A stretch of 7,418 bases of DNA from Desulfobacterales bacterium. Lineage in GTDB: Bacteria > Desulfobacterota > Desulfobacteria > Desulfobacterales > JAUWMJ01. Location of the stretch: the NCBI GenBank assembly GCA_030613225.1, contig JAUWMJ010000146.1, positions 1 to 7,418 of the forward strand. The letters are read 5' to 3'. Shown here piece after piece: positions 1 to 5,758 of the stretch. A model generated the notes under the pieces. That model ran no database searches, was not told the origin of the DNA, and worked only from the letters and a program-made list of their open reading frames with translations. The translations under genes and the position numbers were made by a program. The first letter of the stretch is position 1, and each line of letters starts with the position of its first letter.

Positions 1-75
1 ATGAAAGAGACCAGGGGCAAGGCAAATCCAAAAATAGTCAATGATTTGCTGAAAAAAATACTCGATGCCGGTTGA
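1..75 (+). CDS. gatB: Aspartyl/glutamyl-tRNA amidotransferase subunit B, C-terminal end (partial)
   Basis: The first 25 codons of the window read through to a TGA at 73-75. The 24-residue peptide (MKETRGKANPKIVNDLL and on) matches the extreme C-terminus of GatB, the tail of the GatB/Yqey domain, where family members end in a pattern like G-Q-V-M-K-x-T-x-G-x-A-N-P-x-x-V-N-x-L-L. The ATG at position 1 is therefore almost certainly an internal methionine, and the gene starts upstream of the window. GatB works with GatA and GatC in the cytoplasm to convert misacylated Glu-tRNA(Gln) and/or Asp-tRNA(Asn) to the correctly charged form; this is family knowledge. The catalytic parts lie outside the window. 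Identification rests on a short tail, but a well conserved one. Confidence 0.87.
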   Translation: MKETRGKANPKIVNDLLKKILDAG

Positions 76-110
76 AGCAGGATGGAATCAGCATTAACAT
101 AAAACTGTAA

Positions 111-186
111 CCGTTCACGGGTTCAAAGGTTCAGGGGTTCAGGGGTTCAATTTTGTCCTTGTCCCTAACCCTGAACCTGTGAACGG
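111..186. repeat. Palindromic repeat, GTTCACGG / GGTTCAgg family, copy 1
   Basis: The outer arms, 111-124 and 173-186, are inverted copies (CCGTTCACGGGTTC against GAACCTGTGAACGG, one mismatch). Inside the left arm lie four tandem 8-bp units beginning GGTTCA at 120, 128, 136 and 144. The right arm carries the inverted motif (CCCTAACCCTGAACC). It sits 35 bp after the gatB stop codon and could fold into a hairpin in the transcript, but there is no clear T-tract, so a terminator role is only possible. A second copy lies at 4922-5193, and 23 bp (112-134 and 4922-4944) are identical between the two. Confidence 0.8.
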
Positions 187-212
187 CTATATAAAACTTA
201 ACACCTGAAACC

Positions 213-242
213 TGATGAATTGGACTTTTTGTGAATTCATCA
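213..242. repeat. Short inverted repeat TGATGAATT / AATTCATCA
   Basis: There are perfect 9-bp arms at 213-221 and 234-242 with a 12-nt spacer containing ACTTTTT. It partly overlaps the left member of the direct repeat described at 222-249. It has no gene context of its own, and its function is unknown. Confidence 0.55.
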
Positions 243-249
243 AACTTGA
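222..249. repeat. Left member of a direct repeat (GGACTTTTTGTGAATTCATC...)
   Basis: This stretch matches 360-386 in the same orientation. Both follow the pattern GACTTTT-n-GA-n-ATCAAACTTGA, with one A/T-run indel and a few substitutions. The 11 bp ATCAAACTTGA is identical (239-249 and 376-386). Just downstream, CGTAAAAAGCC (256-266) is roughly the inverted partner of GGACTTTTTGTG, so this member also has a hairpin-like form. The two members bracket the palindrome at 276-353. Confidence 0.55.
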
Positions 250-275
250 CGGTATCGTAAAAAGCCATTTTTTCA

Positions 276-353
276 CCACTGAGCTCACAGAGAACACAGA
301 GAATATCTTATTTTATTAACTATTTATCTCTGTGATCTCCGTGGCCTCTGTGG
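276..353. repeat. Palindromic repeat, CACAGAGAA nonamer family
   Basis: The 27-bp arms at 276-302 and 327-353 are inverted copies of each other with 22 of 27 matches. Each arm is made of three 9-bp units related to ACACAGAGA, and the 24-bp spacer is AT-rich. The element lies directly upstream of the ETF:quinone oxidoreductase gene. An open frame with a GTG at 332 runs from the right arm into that gene, which can mislead start-site prediction. Confidence 0.8.
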
Positions 354-359
354 TAAATT

Positions 360-386
360 TGACTTTTACGACGCAATCAAACTTGA
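360..386. repeat. Right member of the direct repeat (TGACTTTTACGACGCAATCA...)
   Basis: This is the partner of 222-249, sharing GACTTTT near the start and ATCAAACTTGA at the end. It ends inside the ribosome binding site region of the downstream gene (GAAAGG at 385-390), so the repeat forms part of the leader of that gene. Confidence 0.5.
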
Positions 387-390
387 AAGG
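385..390 (+). promoter_or_regulatory. Ribosome binding site for the ETF:quinone oxidoreductase gene
   Basis: GAAAGG lies 7 nt before the ATG at 398. This supports the ATG at 398 over the in-frame GTG at 332, which falls inside a palindromic repeat, has no purine-rich site in front of it and would add 22 residues unlike the family. Confidence 0.7.
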
Positions 391-397
391 CGAAAAA

Positions 398-2068
398 ATG
401 AGTCCGGAACGTGAAACCATTGATTTTGATATCCTTTTTGTTGGAGGAGGCCCTGCAAGCCTTGCAGGCGCTATAAAACTCATGCAACTTGCCAAAGAGA
501 ATAATATTTCTCTTGAAGTGGCCCTGATTGAAAAAGGTGCGGAAATCGGATCACATGCCGTAAGTGGCGCCGTATTGAACCCGATTGCTTTAAAAGAGCT
601 TATTGTTGATTATAAGGAAAAAGCATGTCCAATCGAAACCACTGTCAGGGATGATGAATTCTATTTTCTCACAAAAAAAGGAGCCTTTAGACTCCCCTTA
701 AAGCCCAGGTATCTTCATAATAAAGGTTTTTACATTATAAGCCTTTCAAAATTTACAAGATGGCTGGGGGGAATTGCCGAAGATCTTGGCGTAAATATTT
801 TTCCCGGTTTTGACGGAAAAGAAGTTCTTTATGCAGATGATGGAAAAACAATTATCGGAATTCGAACAGGAGACAAAGGTCTCGGAAAGGATGGTAAGCC
901 CAAAGAAAACTTTGAACCCGGAATCGACCTTATGGCAAAAATTACTGTATTCGGAGAAGGCGCAAGGGGAAGCCTGATAAAGGATGTTGAAGAAAAACTC
1001 TCCATTACTTCAGGAAAAATGCCCCAGGTGTATGAAACCGGCATCAAAGAGGTTATCCAGCTTTCGGAAGATAACTATTTTACAACCAGCAAAGGTAACG
1101 ATATACATGTTTTCGGCTATCCGCTGGGCATGGGAACTCCTGGAGGCGGGTTTATTTATGAAATGAAGGACGGCAAAATCTCAATAGGATATCTTACAGC
1201 ACTTTCCTATGAAGACCCCATGCTCGACCCGTTTGAACTTTTTATTGAATTTAAAAAACACCCTTTTGTGGCCAAAATAATCAGCGGCGGAAAAGTCATT
1301 GAGCAAAGCGCCAGGACAGTTCCCACAGGCGGGTACTTTTCAATACCCGAACTGGCCGTAAATGGTGCCCTTTTTATCGGTGCAGGTGCAGCAATGCACA
1401 ATACGCCTGCATTAAAAGGCATTCATGTTTCCATGAAATCCGGAATGCTGGCGGCAGAGGCCATAGTAAATGCTCTTGAACAGGACAGCTTGTCTAAGGA
1501 AACTCTTGGGTATTACCAGGAGCTTTTTGAAAAAAGCTGGCTAAAAAAAGAAATTTATGAAGGGAGAAACTTTTCGCAGGCCTTAGTTAAAAAAGGTCTG
1601 ATGAAGTTTGTTCATCTTGGCACTCAATACTTCACAAAAGGCCGCGGCATTATTGACCCAATGCCCCTTGAGGAAGATTGCAAGACATTAAAACCGGTAA
1701 AAGCTGCAAAAGAGATTGAAACAAAGCCGGACAAAATTGTTTACGATGGTGTTTTATATGTTGATAAGCTGACCGGCGTTTATCTGTCCAAGACGATACA
1801 CAGGGAAGATGAGCCTTCCCACATTATTATTCGCGACACCGATTTGTGTATAAATGAGTGTTATAACACGTACCAGTGTCCGTGCACAAGATTTTGCCCC
1901 GGCAATGTATATGAAATAGAACTTGACGAAAATACATCCAAAAGGCGGCTTAAGCTTAATCCGGCGAATTGTTTTCACTGCAAAACCTGTGACATCAAGG
2001 ACCCGTATAATAATATCATCTGGACTTGCCCTGAAGGAGGAGAGGGTCCAGGCTATACGATAGTCTGA
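398..2068 (+). CDS. Electron transfer flavoprotein:quinone oxidoreductase (ETF-QO)
   Basis: This 556-residue FAD and [4Fe-4S] enzyme moves electrons from reduced ETF to the membrane quinone pool (probably menaquinone in an anaerobe). The N-terminal dinucleotide-binding loop is VGGGPASLAG (residues 15-24), followed by ALIEKGAEIGSH (42-53). Further FAD-contact segments are VFGEGARG (184-191) and IGAGAAMHNTPALKGIH (327-343), then SMKSGMLAAEA. The C-terminal cluster ligands are C500 (FCPGNVYE), C525, C528 and C531 (NCFHCKTCDIKDP), with the same 25-3-3 spacing as human ETFDH. The chain ends in the family signature PEGGEGPGY. Extra cysteines at 484, 488, 494, 496 and 544 are not in the human enzyme. 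Length fits the family without its mitochondrial targeting peptide. The start at 398 is chosen on its ribosome binding site and on family length. No etfA/etfB lies next to it in the window. The stop codon lies within the inverted terminal repeat of a MITE-like element, so the last residues may have been changed by insertion, although the family signature is intact. The fold assignment is very secure; the physiological partner is inferred. Confidence 0.95.
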   Translation: MSPERETIDFDILFVGGGPASLAGAIKLMQLAKENNISLEVALIEKGAEIGSHAVSGAVLNPIALKELIVDYKEKACPIETTVRDDEFYFLTKKGAFRLPLKPRYLHNKGFYIISLSKFTRWLGGIAEDLGVNIFPGFDGKEVLYADDGKTIIGIRTGDKGLGKDGKPKENFEPGIDLMAKITVFGEGARGSLIKDVEEKLSITSGKMPQVYETGIKEVIQLSEDNYFTTSKGNDIHVFGYPLGMGTPGGGFIYEMKDGKISIGYLTALSYEDPMLDPFELFIEFKKHPFVAKIISGGKVIEQSARTVPTGGYFSIPELAVNGALFIGAGAAMHNTPALKGIHVSMKSGMLAAEAIVNALEQDSLSKETLGYYQELFEKSWLKKEIYEGRNFSQALVKKGLMKFVHLGTQYFTKGRGIIDPMPLEEDCKTLKPVKAAKEIETKPDKIVYDGVLYVDKLTGVYLSKTIHREDEPSHIIIRDTDLCINECYNTYQCPCTRFCPGNVYEIELDENTSKRRLKLNPANCFHCKTCDIKDPYNNIIWTCPEGGEGPGYTIV

Positions 2069-2210
2069 GACCTTTGCAAAACGGCACTTTTTACCCGATT
2101 TCTGCGTCAGGCGAAAATTTTAATCCTCGAAATACTCAATGTATTCCTCCGGTTAAAATTTTCGCCTTCCTTGAACTCGAATAAAAATTACCATTTTGCA
2201 AAGGTCTCAG
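2065..2210. mobile_element. MITE-like palindromic element with 17-bp terminal inverted repeats
   Basis: The ends are perfect 17-bp inverted repeats: CTGAGACCTTTGCAAAA (2065-2081) and its reverse complement (2194-2210). The symmetry continues inward with mismatches to a second near-perfect inner pair (GGCGAAAATTTTAA and TTAAAATTTTCGCC) and a central AATAC-tcaat-GTATT loop. The whole 146 bp can thus fold into one long hairpin. It has no coding capacity, which is typical of a non-autonomous element moved in trans. I see no clear target-site duplication. The left end contains the TGA stop codon (2066-2068) of the upstream gene. The right end lies 34 bp before the start of the HD-GYP gene, so the element fills nearly the whole intergenic gap. 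It may act as a terminator-like hairpin for the upstream transcript. Confidence 0.82.
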
Positions 2211-2233
2211 CCTGAAACCGTCATTTTTGCTAT

Positions 2234-2239
2234 GGAGGG
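2234..2239 (+). promoter_or_regulatory. Ribosome binding site for the HD-GYP gene
   Basis: GGAGGG lies 5 nt before the ATG at 2245. This decides the start at 2245 over the in-frame TTG at 2227, which lies upstream of the site. Confidence 0.8.
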
Positions 2240-2244
2240 TCAAA

Positions 2245-3807
2245 ATGAATAGTGAGTCCTCCGGAAAGATTAATGAATTAAAAAAAGCAGTCCATAAACT
2301 TCAAGCCGAAAATGAGCATTTAAGAAAATTTATTGAGATAGAAAAGAAAATCGGCATTGAAAGAAGCTTCAACCAGCTCCTGCCTCTTATTATTACCGAA
2401 ATTTCCGAATTCCTTAATGCAGATAGAAGCACCATGTTTTTGCTCGACTTCGATCGTATGGAGCTTTGGACGAAATTTGCCGAAGACCTGGAAGTTGATA
2501 AGATTCGAATAAAGCTGAGAATGGGTATTGTCGGCCTGTGTGTTTTAACTAAACGCCTTGTTAATGTGGCAAATGCGTATGAAGACCCGCGATTCAACCC
2601 GGATATAGATGAAATCACAGGCTTTAAAACAGAAAGTATTATCGCAGCACCAGTTTATTTTAAAAACAGCAACATCATAGGTGCTCTGGAACTTCTTAAC
2701 AAAAAGACCGGTTTTTTTACCAGAGAAGATGAGAAGATAGTACAAAAAAGAATCTCAGTGCTTAATCAAACCGACTTTGAAGTTGAGCCGGACAGGAAAA
2801 AGACAAAATCCTTTGTTTATGAACTTTGTGAATCAACACGGTGCGAACGCGGGTCTCTTTTTCTAATTAATAAAAATAAAGGAGAGCTTCATTCGATAGC
2901 ATCAATAGGACTTGAAGGGAAAAACATTCGTTTACGCTTGAATCTGGGCATAGCAGGCCTGGTTGCAATTACAGGCCAGGCGCTGAATATAAATGATGCC
3001 TATGCAGATCCTCGTTTTGACAGGAGCACGGATGAAAAAACCGGTTACCGGACGCGATGCATTCTGTGCGTGCCGGTACAGAATCAGGCCGGCGAGGTGC
3101 TCGGAGTCATTCAGGTAATAAATAAGAAAGATGCCGACTTTTCGGAATCTGATGCGGATCATTTAAAGGCTCTTTCTTCCAGCGTGGCAATATCTTTAGA
3201 AAATGCCATGCTTTTTCAGGACCAGCACAGGCAATTTAAAAGCATTCTGGAAGTTATGGCTGCCTCCATTGATGCAAAAGACTCATTGACCGCAGGACAT
3301 TCGCAAAAAGTAACTCAGTATGCTGTAGGAATTGCCGGTGAACTAGGCTTTAAAGAAACAGAAATCGACATTCTCAGCGTAGCGGCCCTGCTGCATGATT
3401 ACGGCAAGATAGGTATTGATGACCATATTCTAAAAAAACAGGGTAAATTATCCCATGAGGAATACGAACAGATAAAGCAGCATGTTGTAATAACACGAAA
3501 AATTTTGGACAAAATGTATTTTACCAGAAAATATCGCAGTGTACCAAAAATCGCTTCATGCCATCACGAGCGACTTGATGGATCCGGATATATGAATGGT
3601 CTTAAATCACAGGATATTCCCTTTATGGCAAAAATCATAGCTGTTGCAGATATTTTCGAGTCTTTAACTTCCGAAAGGCACTACCACAAGGCCCTTTCAC
3701 CCGAACTCGCATTTAATATTATTGAAAAGGACGTCGGCACCATGCTCGATGAAAATATTGTCACAGCTCTAAAGAAATATTTGAATGATCATGGGAGTTT
3801 GAAATAG
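2245..3807 (+). CDS. GAF-GAF-HD-GYP protein, predicted cyclic-di-GMP phosphodiesterase
   Basis: This 520-residue cytoplasmic signalling protein has no signal peptide or membrane segment. A short coiled coil (about 8-36) leads into GAF domain 1 (about 38-170), GAF domain 2 (about 186-325) and an HD-GYP domain (about 330-515). The two GAF domains look like duplicates: both have a DPRF segment (114-117, 255-258), a D-E-x-T-G motif and an NKK motif (152-154, 293-295). NK followed by F-x3-D-E in GAF1 (N152, K153, F158, D162, E163) resembles the NKFDE signature of cyclic-nucleotide-binding GAF domains; GAF2 keeps NK, F299 and D303 but has A304. The HD-GYP core keeps H352, H384-D385, K388, H413, H440-H441 and D469, the residues expected to hold two metals. 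The GYP triad reads GYM (448-450). Family members hydrolyse cyclic di-GMP to pGpG and/or GMP; activity here is inferred. The ligand of the GAF domains is unknown. The last 15 codons overlap the convergent gene on the minus strand. Confidence 0.92.
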   Translation: MNSESSGKINELKKAVHKLQAENEHLRKFIEIEKKIGIERSFNQLLPLIITEISEFLNADRSTMFLLDFDRMELWTKFAEDLEVDKIRIKLRMGIVGLCVLTKRLVNVANAYEDPRFNPDIDEITGFKTESIIAAPVYFKNSNIIGALELLNKKTGFFTREDEKIVQKRISVLNQTDFEVEPDRKKTKSFVYELCESTRCERGSLFLINKNKGELHSIASIGLEGKNIRLRLNLGIAGLVAITGQALNINDAYADPRFDRSTDEKTGYRTRCILCVPVQNQAGEVLGVIQVINKKDADFSESDADHLKALSSSVAISLENAMLFQDQHRQFKSILEVMAASIDAKDSLTAGHSQKVTQYAVGIAGELGFKETEIDILSVAALLHDYGKIGIDDHILKKQGKLSHEEYEQIKQHVVITRKILDKMYFTRKYRSVPKIASCHHERLDGSGYMNGLKSQDIPFMAKIIAVADIFESLTSERHYHKALSPELAFNIIEKDVGTMLDENIVTALKKYLNDHGSLK

Positions 3808-4897
3808 CCTTGATTCCAAAAAAAAGATATCCCATGGAAATTAAAAAACACAGGAACCTCCAGAATACGGCTGATATGCCGAGTGGCCCCATAAAAGCAT
3901 CTAAAATAACAACCGGAGTAATAGCCATGATGGTTATGCTGATCAGAGATTGAAATTCAATATCTGTCTTAAGAATACTTGCAAACAGCATTCCAATTAT
4001 CCCATAAATCAGAACCTGAACCAGCCTGTACACAAACGAACCCAGCACGAAAAAAGGAAAAAATACTACAGCCAGCCATTTTTGAACAATTCTAAGCCAG
4101 CCATAGACAACATCCTGATCAAGTCGGAAATCTTCAATCTCTGACAGGGCGAAGACCTGGGTTTGTCTGTCACTTTTTTTAATTATAAGTTTTGTTTCGG
4201 TCAGAAGCATTACTGCGCTTGTGTCATAAAGAGAATTGATTTGACCTGTCGTATCAATAATAATGATGTCTTCACCACTGTTAGGATCTTTAATAAAGTA
4301 GGGCTCATCGGCTTCTGTTGACGCCTTTCCATTTGAAATGGTCACAGCAGGGAATTGGCTTATAAACGCAGGGGCATGGTTGGTCAGGAAATCTGATAAA
4401 TCATAATGAATTTTAACTGTTTTTACAACCGAACACAAAGCAAGAAGAAATAATAGATAAAGAAAAGCATAATTCTTCCAGTTTTGAGCTACATCCCTGT
4501 AAAAGTCTTTTGAATAAAACGACATAAACAGGGGGTGAATAATTGTGTATCTCCGCCGGTTTGCTCTTAAAGGCGGGGGCTGAAGAAGTGATTGAGGCCG
4601 CCCTGGTTTGTTACTATCAGTTCCGGGCTTTGCTTCTTTTTCAGCCGTTGTTGAATGATCAGCATCTTCTTTACTGGAAATAACGGTACAGACTGCACCT
4701 GTCTTTTCAAAGGCCTCCTGATCTTTAATGGCGGTTTGATAATCGAGATCCGTTTTTATCTCTATAGGCTGGCCGGTAAAAAGACGGTCTATTTCACCGA
4801 CATCCACTTTATACAAAGAGGCCAGGTTTTTTTTTACATCTTCAATACTATAACCTTCGGCAACTTTTCCTTCAAAAACGATTTTATATTGGCTCAT
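3761..4897 (-). CDS. DUF1189-like membrane protein with an extra N-terminal domain
   Basis: This 378-residue protein has no known function. Residues 1-74 form a small soluble domain (YKIVFEGKVAEGYSIEDV, then a helix and K-V-D-V-G-E-I-D-R-L-F-x-G). A charged, proline-rich linker covers about 75-118. From 119 the chain resembles the DUF1189 membrane family as I recall it: MSFYSKDFYRDVAQNW (125-140), a membrane helix (about 143-160), and an extracytoplasmic region with FPAVTISNGKAS, EPYFIKD and IIIIDTTGQI (182-220). About four more membrane helices follow (272-290, 293-310, 317-336, 343-363). The last residues are hydrophilic (NSHDHSNISLEL). The start has a weak AGGA ribosome binding site 10 nt upstream. 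The DNA just before that is a palindromic repeat, and no clear promoter is visible. The 3' end overlaps the HD-GYP gene by 47 bp. The membrane architecture is clear; the DUF1189 link is from memory of the pattern and less sure. Confidence 0.82.
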   Translation of the reverse strand: MSQYKIVFEGKVAEGYSIEDVKKNLASLYKVDVGEIDRLFTGQPIEIKTDLDYQTAIKDQEAFEKTGAVCTVISSKEDADHSTTAEKEAKPGTDSNKPGRPQSLLQPPPLRANRRRYTIIHPLFMSFYSKDFYRDVAQNWKNYAFLYLLFLLALCSVVKTVKIHYDLSDFLTNHAPAFISQFPAVTISNGKASTEADEPYFIKDPNSGEDIIIIDTTGQINSLYDTSAVMLLTETKLIIKKSDRQTQVFALSEIEDFRLDQDVVYGWLRIVQKWLAVVFFPFFVLGSFVYRLVQVLIYGIIGMLFASILKTDIEFQSLISITIMAITPVVILDAFMGPLGISAVFWRFLCFLISMGYLFFGIKAISNSHDHSNISLEL

Positions 4898-5019
4898 TGA
4901 ATTTGTTTCCTGCTTTGTAGGCGTTCACGGGTTCAAAGGTTCAGAGGTTCAAGGTTCCATTTTTGTGCCCGGACTGCATTTGGAACGTGTATTTATGAGA
5001 AAAGCGTCATCTTCGACAT

Positions 5020-5048
5020 GCCTGTCTGCGTGCACCGCACAGGCAGGC
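5020..5048. repeat. GC-rich hairpin inside copy 2
   Basis: Arms 5020-5032 (GCCTGTCTGCGTG) and 5036-5048 (CGCACAGGCAGGC) pair at 12 of 13 positions if two G-U pairs are counted, with a 3-nt loop. The base composition differs sharply from the AT-rich surroundings, which suggests an inserted repeat unit. No T-tract follows on the plus strand, so it is not an obvious terminator. Confidence 0.5.
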
Positions 5049-5153
5049 CTAATCTAAAAATTTGGAGCCAAATTGGCAATTACTTTGGAAAATGACCATG
5101 TTCAACGAGGACTTTGGGTCTTCGCCTTTTTGCCCTTAACCTTGAACGTTGAA

Positions 5154-5180
5154 TCGTGTCGAAGATCCCGCCAGGCGGGG
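5154..5180. repeat. Short insertion carrying the CCCGCC-A-GGCGGG palindrome
   Basis: This 27-bp stretch interrupts the right arm of the copy 2 repeat. It contains CCCGCC (5167-5172), A, GGCGGG (5174-5179). It also has TGTCGAAGAT (5157-5166), whose reverse complement ATCTTCGACA occurs at 5009-5018, just before the other GC-rich hairpin. Both small GC-rich pieces thus share the same 10-bp flank in inverted orientation. Confidence 0.5.
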
Positions 5181-5218
5181 AACCTGTGAACGGTTACAAA
5201 TGGATATACAGGTTAAAG

Positions 5219-5246
5219 TTGACATATCAGATTGTTGTTATAATAT
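5219..5246 (+). promoter_or_regulatory. Candidate sigma-70-type promoter for the universal stress protein gene
   Basis: A perfect TTGACA (5219-5224) is followed by TATAAT (5239-5244), a spacer of 14 nt, or by the overlapping TAATAT (5241-5246), a spacer of 16 nt. The spacing is shorter than the usual 17, so the exact -10 element is uncertain. The region is AT-rich and lies about 75-100 bp before the start codon. An 11-bp palindrome GTCCTCAGGAC (5271-5281) lies in the predicted leader and might be a binding site. Confidence 0.55.
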
Positions 5247-5317
5247 GTGAATAATTATTTTTAAAACTATGTCCTCAGGACGTTTATTCTTGAATTTATA
5301 TGAAAGGACGATAAAAA

Positions 5318-5710
5318 ATGAAAATCTTGGTAGGGTATGACGGTTCCAACTCAGGCAAGGAAGCTTTAGACCTGGCAAAAAATCATGCTATAGCTTTTAA
5401 AGGGGAAGTAGATGTGGTTACATCGATGGTAAAAGGGACGGAAAGAAATCAACAGGATATGGATCAGGCCAAACGTGGTCTGGAATATGCTGAGACGCTT
5501 TTTAAAGAAATTAACATTCCCTGTAAGACGCATCTGTTAATTCGCGGTTTGTCCTCCGGTGAGGATATGGTTGAATTTGCACAGGAAAATAACATCGATG
5601 AAATCATTGTCGGTGTTAAGAGAAGATCGAAAGTAGGGAAACTTTTGATGGGTTCCACTGCACAATACGTGATTTTAAACGCTCATTGCCCGGTTGTAAG
5701 GGTAAAATAG
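5318..5710 (+). CDS. Universal stress protein, UspA family, single domain
   Basis: This 130-residue cytoplasmic protein of the UspA fold starts with the typical strand and loop MKILVGYDGSNSGKEALD (D8, G9, S10) and ends with NAHCPVVRVK, the usual last strand. The nucleotide-binding segment GVKRRSKVGKLLMGST (99-114) keeps the first glycine (G99) and the final G112-S113-T114. The second glycine of the G-x2-G-x9-G-S/T pattern is R102, so ATP binding is plausible but not certain. Family members act as dimers in stress survival or as small ligand-binding regulators; the exact role here cannot be read from sequence. The ribosome binding site GAAAGGA (5302-5308) sits 9 nt before the ATG, and a promoter-like sequence lies at 5219-5246. 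It appears to be a single-gene unit. A heptamer repeat array begins at the last base of its TAG stop codon. Confidence 0.93.
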   Translation: MKILVGYDGSNSGKEALDLAKNHAIAFKGEVDVVTSMVKGTERNQQDMDQAKRGLEYAETLFKEINIPCKTHLLIRGLSSGEDMVEFAQENNIDEIIVGVKRRSKVGKLLMGSTAQYVILNAHCPVVRVK

Positions 5711-5758
5711 GTTATCGGGTTACGGGTTTCGGGTTACGGGTTACGAGTTGCGGGTTAT
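5710..5758. repeat. Tandem GGGTTAC heptamer array (seven units)
   Basis: Seven 7-bp units follow one another: GGTTATC, GGGTTAC, GGGTTTC, GGGTTAC, GGGTTAC, GAGTTGC, GGGTTAT. The first base is the last base of the uspA-like stop codon. An inverted partner, GTAACCTGAAAC, lies at 5834-5845 and matches the complement of 5726-5737 at 11 of 12 bases. The array thus forms the left arm of a loose palindrome filling the gap between two convergent genes. Confidence 0.8.

Larger units (their letters stand above)
4922..5193. repeat. Palindromic repeat, GTTCACGG / GGTTCAgg family, copy 2 (expanded and interrupted)
   Basis: The left arm (4922-4958) starts CGTTCACGGGTTCAAAGG and holds GGTTC units at 4930, 4938, 4946 and 4953. 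The right arm is split. CCTTAACCTTGAACGTTGAA (5134-5153) and AACCTGTGAACGG (5181-5193) would be nearly continuous without the 27 bp between them. Compared with copy 1, the centre is expanded from roughly 20 bp to about 175 bp and contains other small hairpins. No open frame of note lies inside. The left arm begins 25 bp upstream of the start of the minus-strand membrane protein gene, so it must lie in or near its promoter or leader. Confidence 0.72.

Noticed and set aside
332..397. A 22-residue N-terminal extension of the ETF-QO from a GTG at 332
   Set aside because: The extension is translated from the right arm of a palindromic repeat, has no ribosome binding site and is unlike the family; the ATG at 398 has a good site.
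4655..4900. An 81-codon plus-strand open frame opposite the start of the membrane protein gene
   Set aside because: It is the antisense shadow of a longer frame with recognisable protein features and has no ribosome binding site.
5710..5758. CRISPR array
   Set aside because: The units are contiguous 7-bp repeats without spacers; none of the tandem arrays in the window has repeat-spacer organisation, and no cas gene is present.
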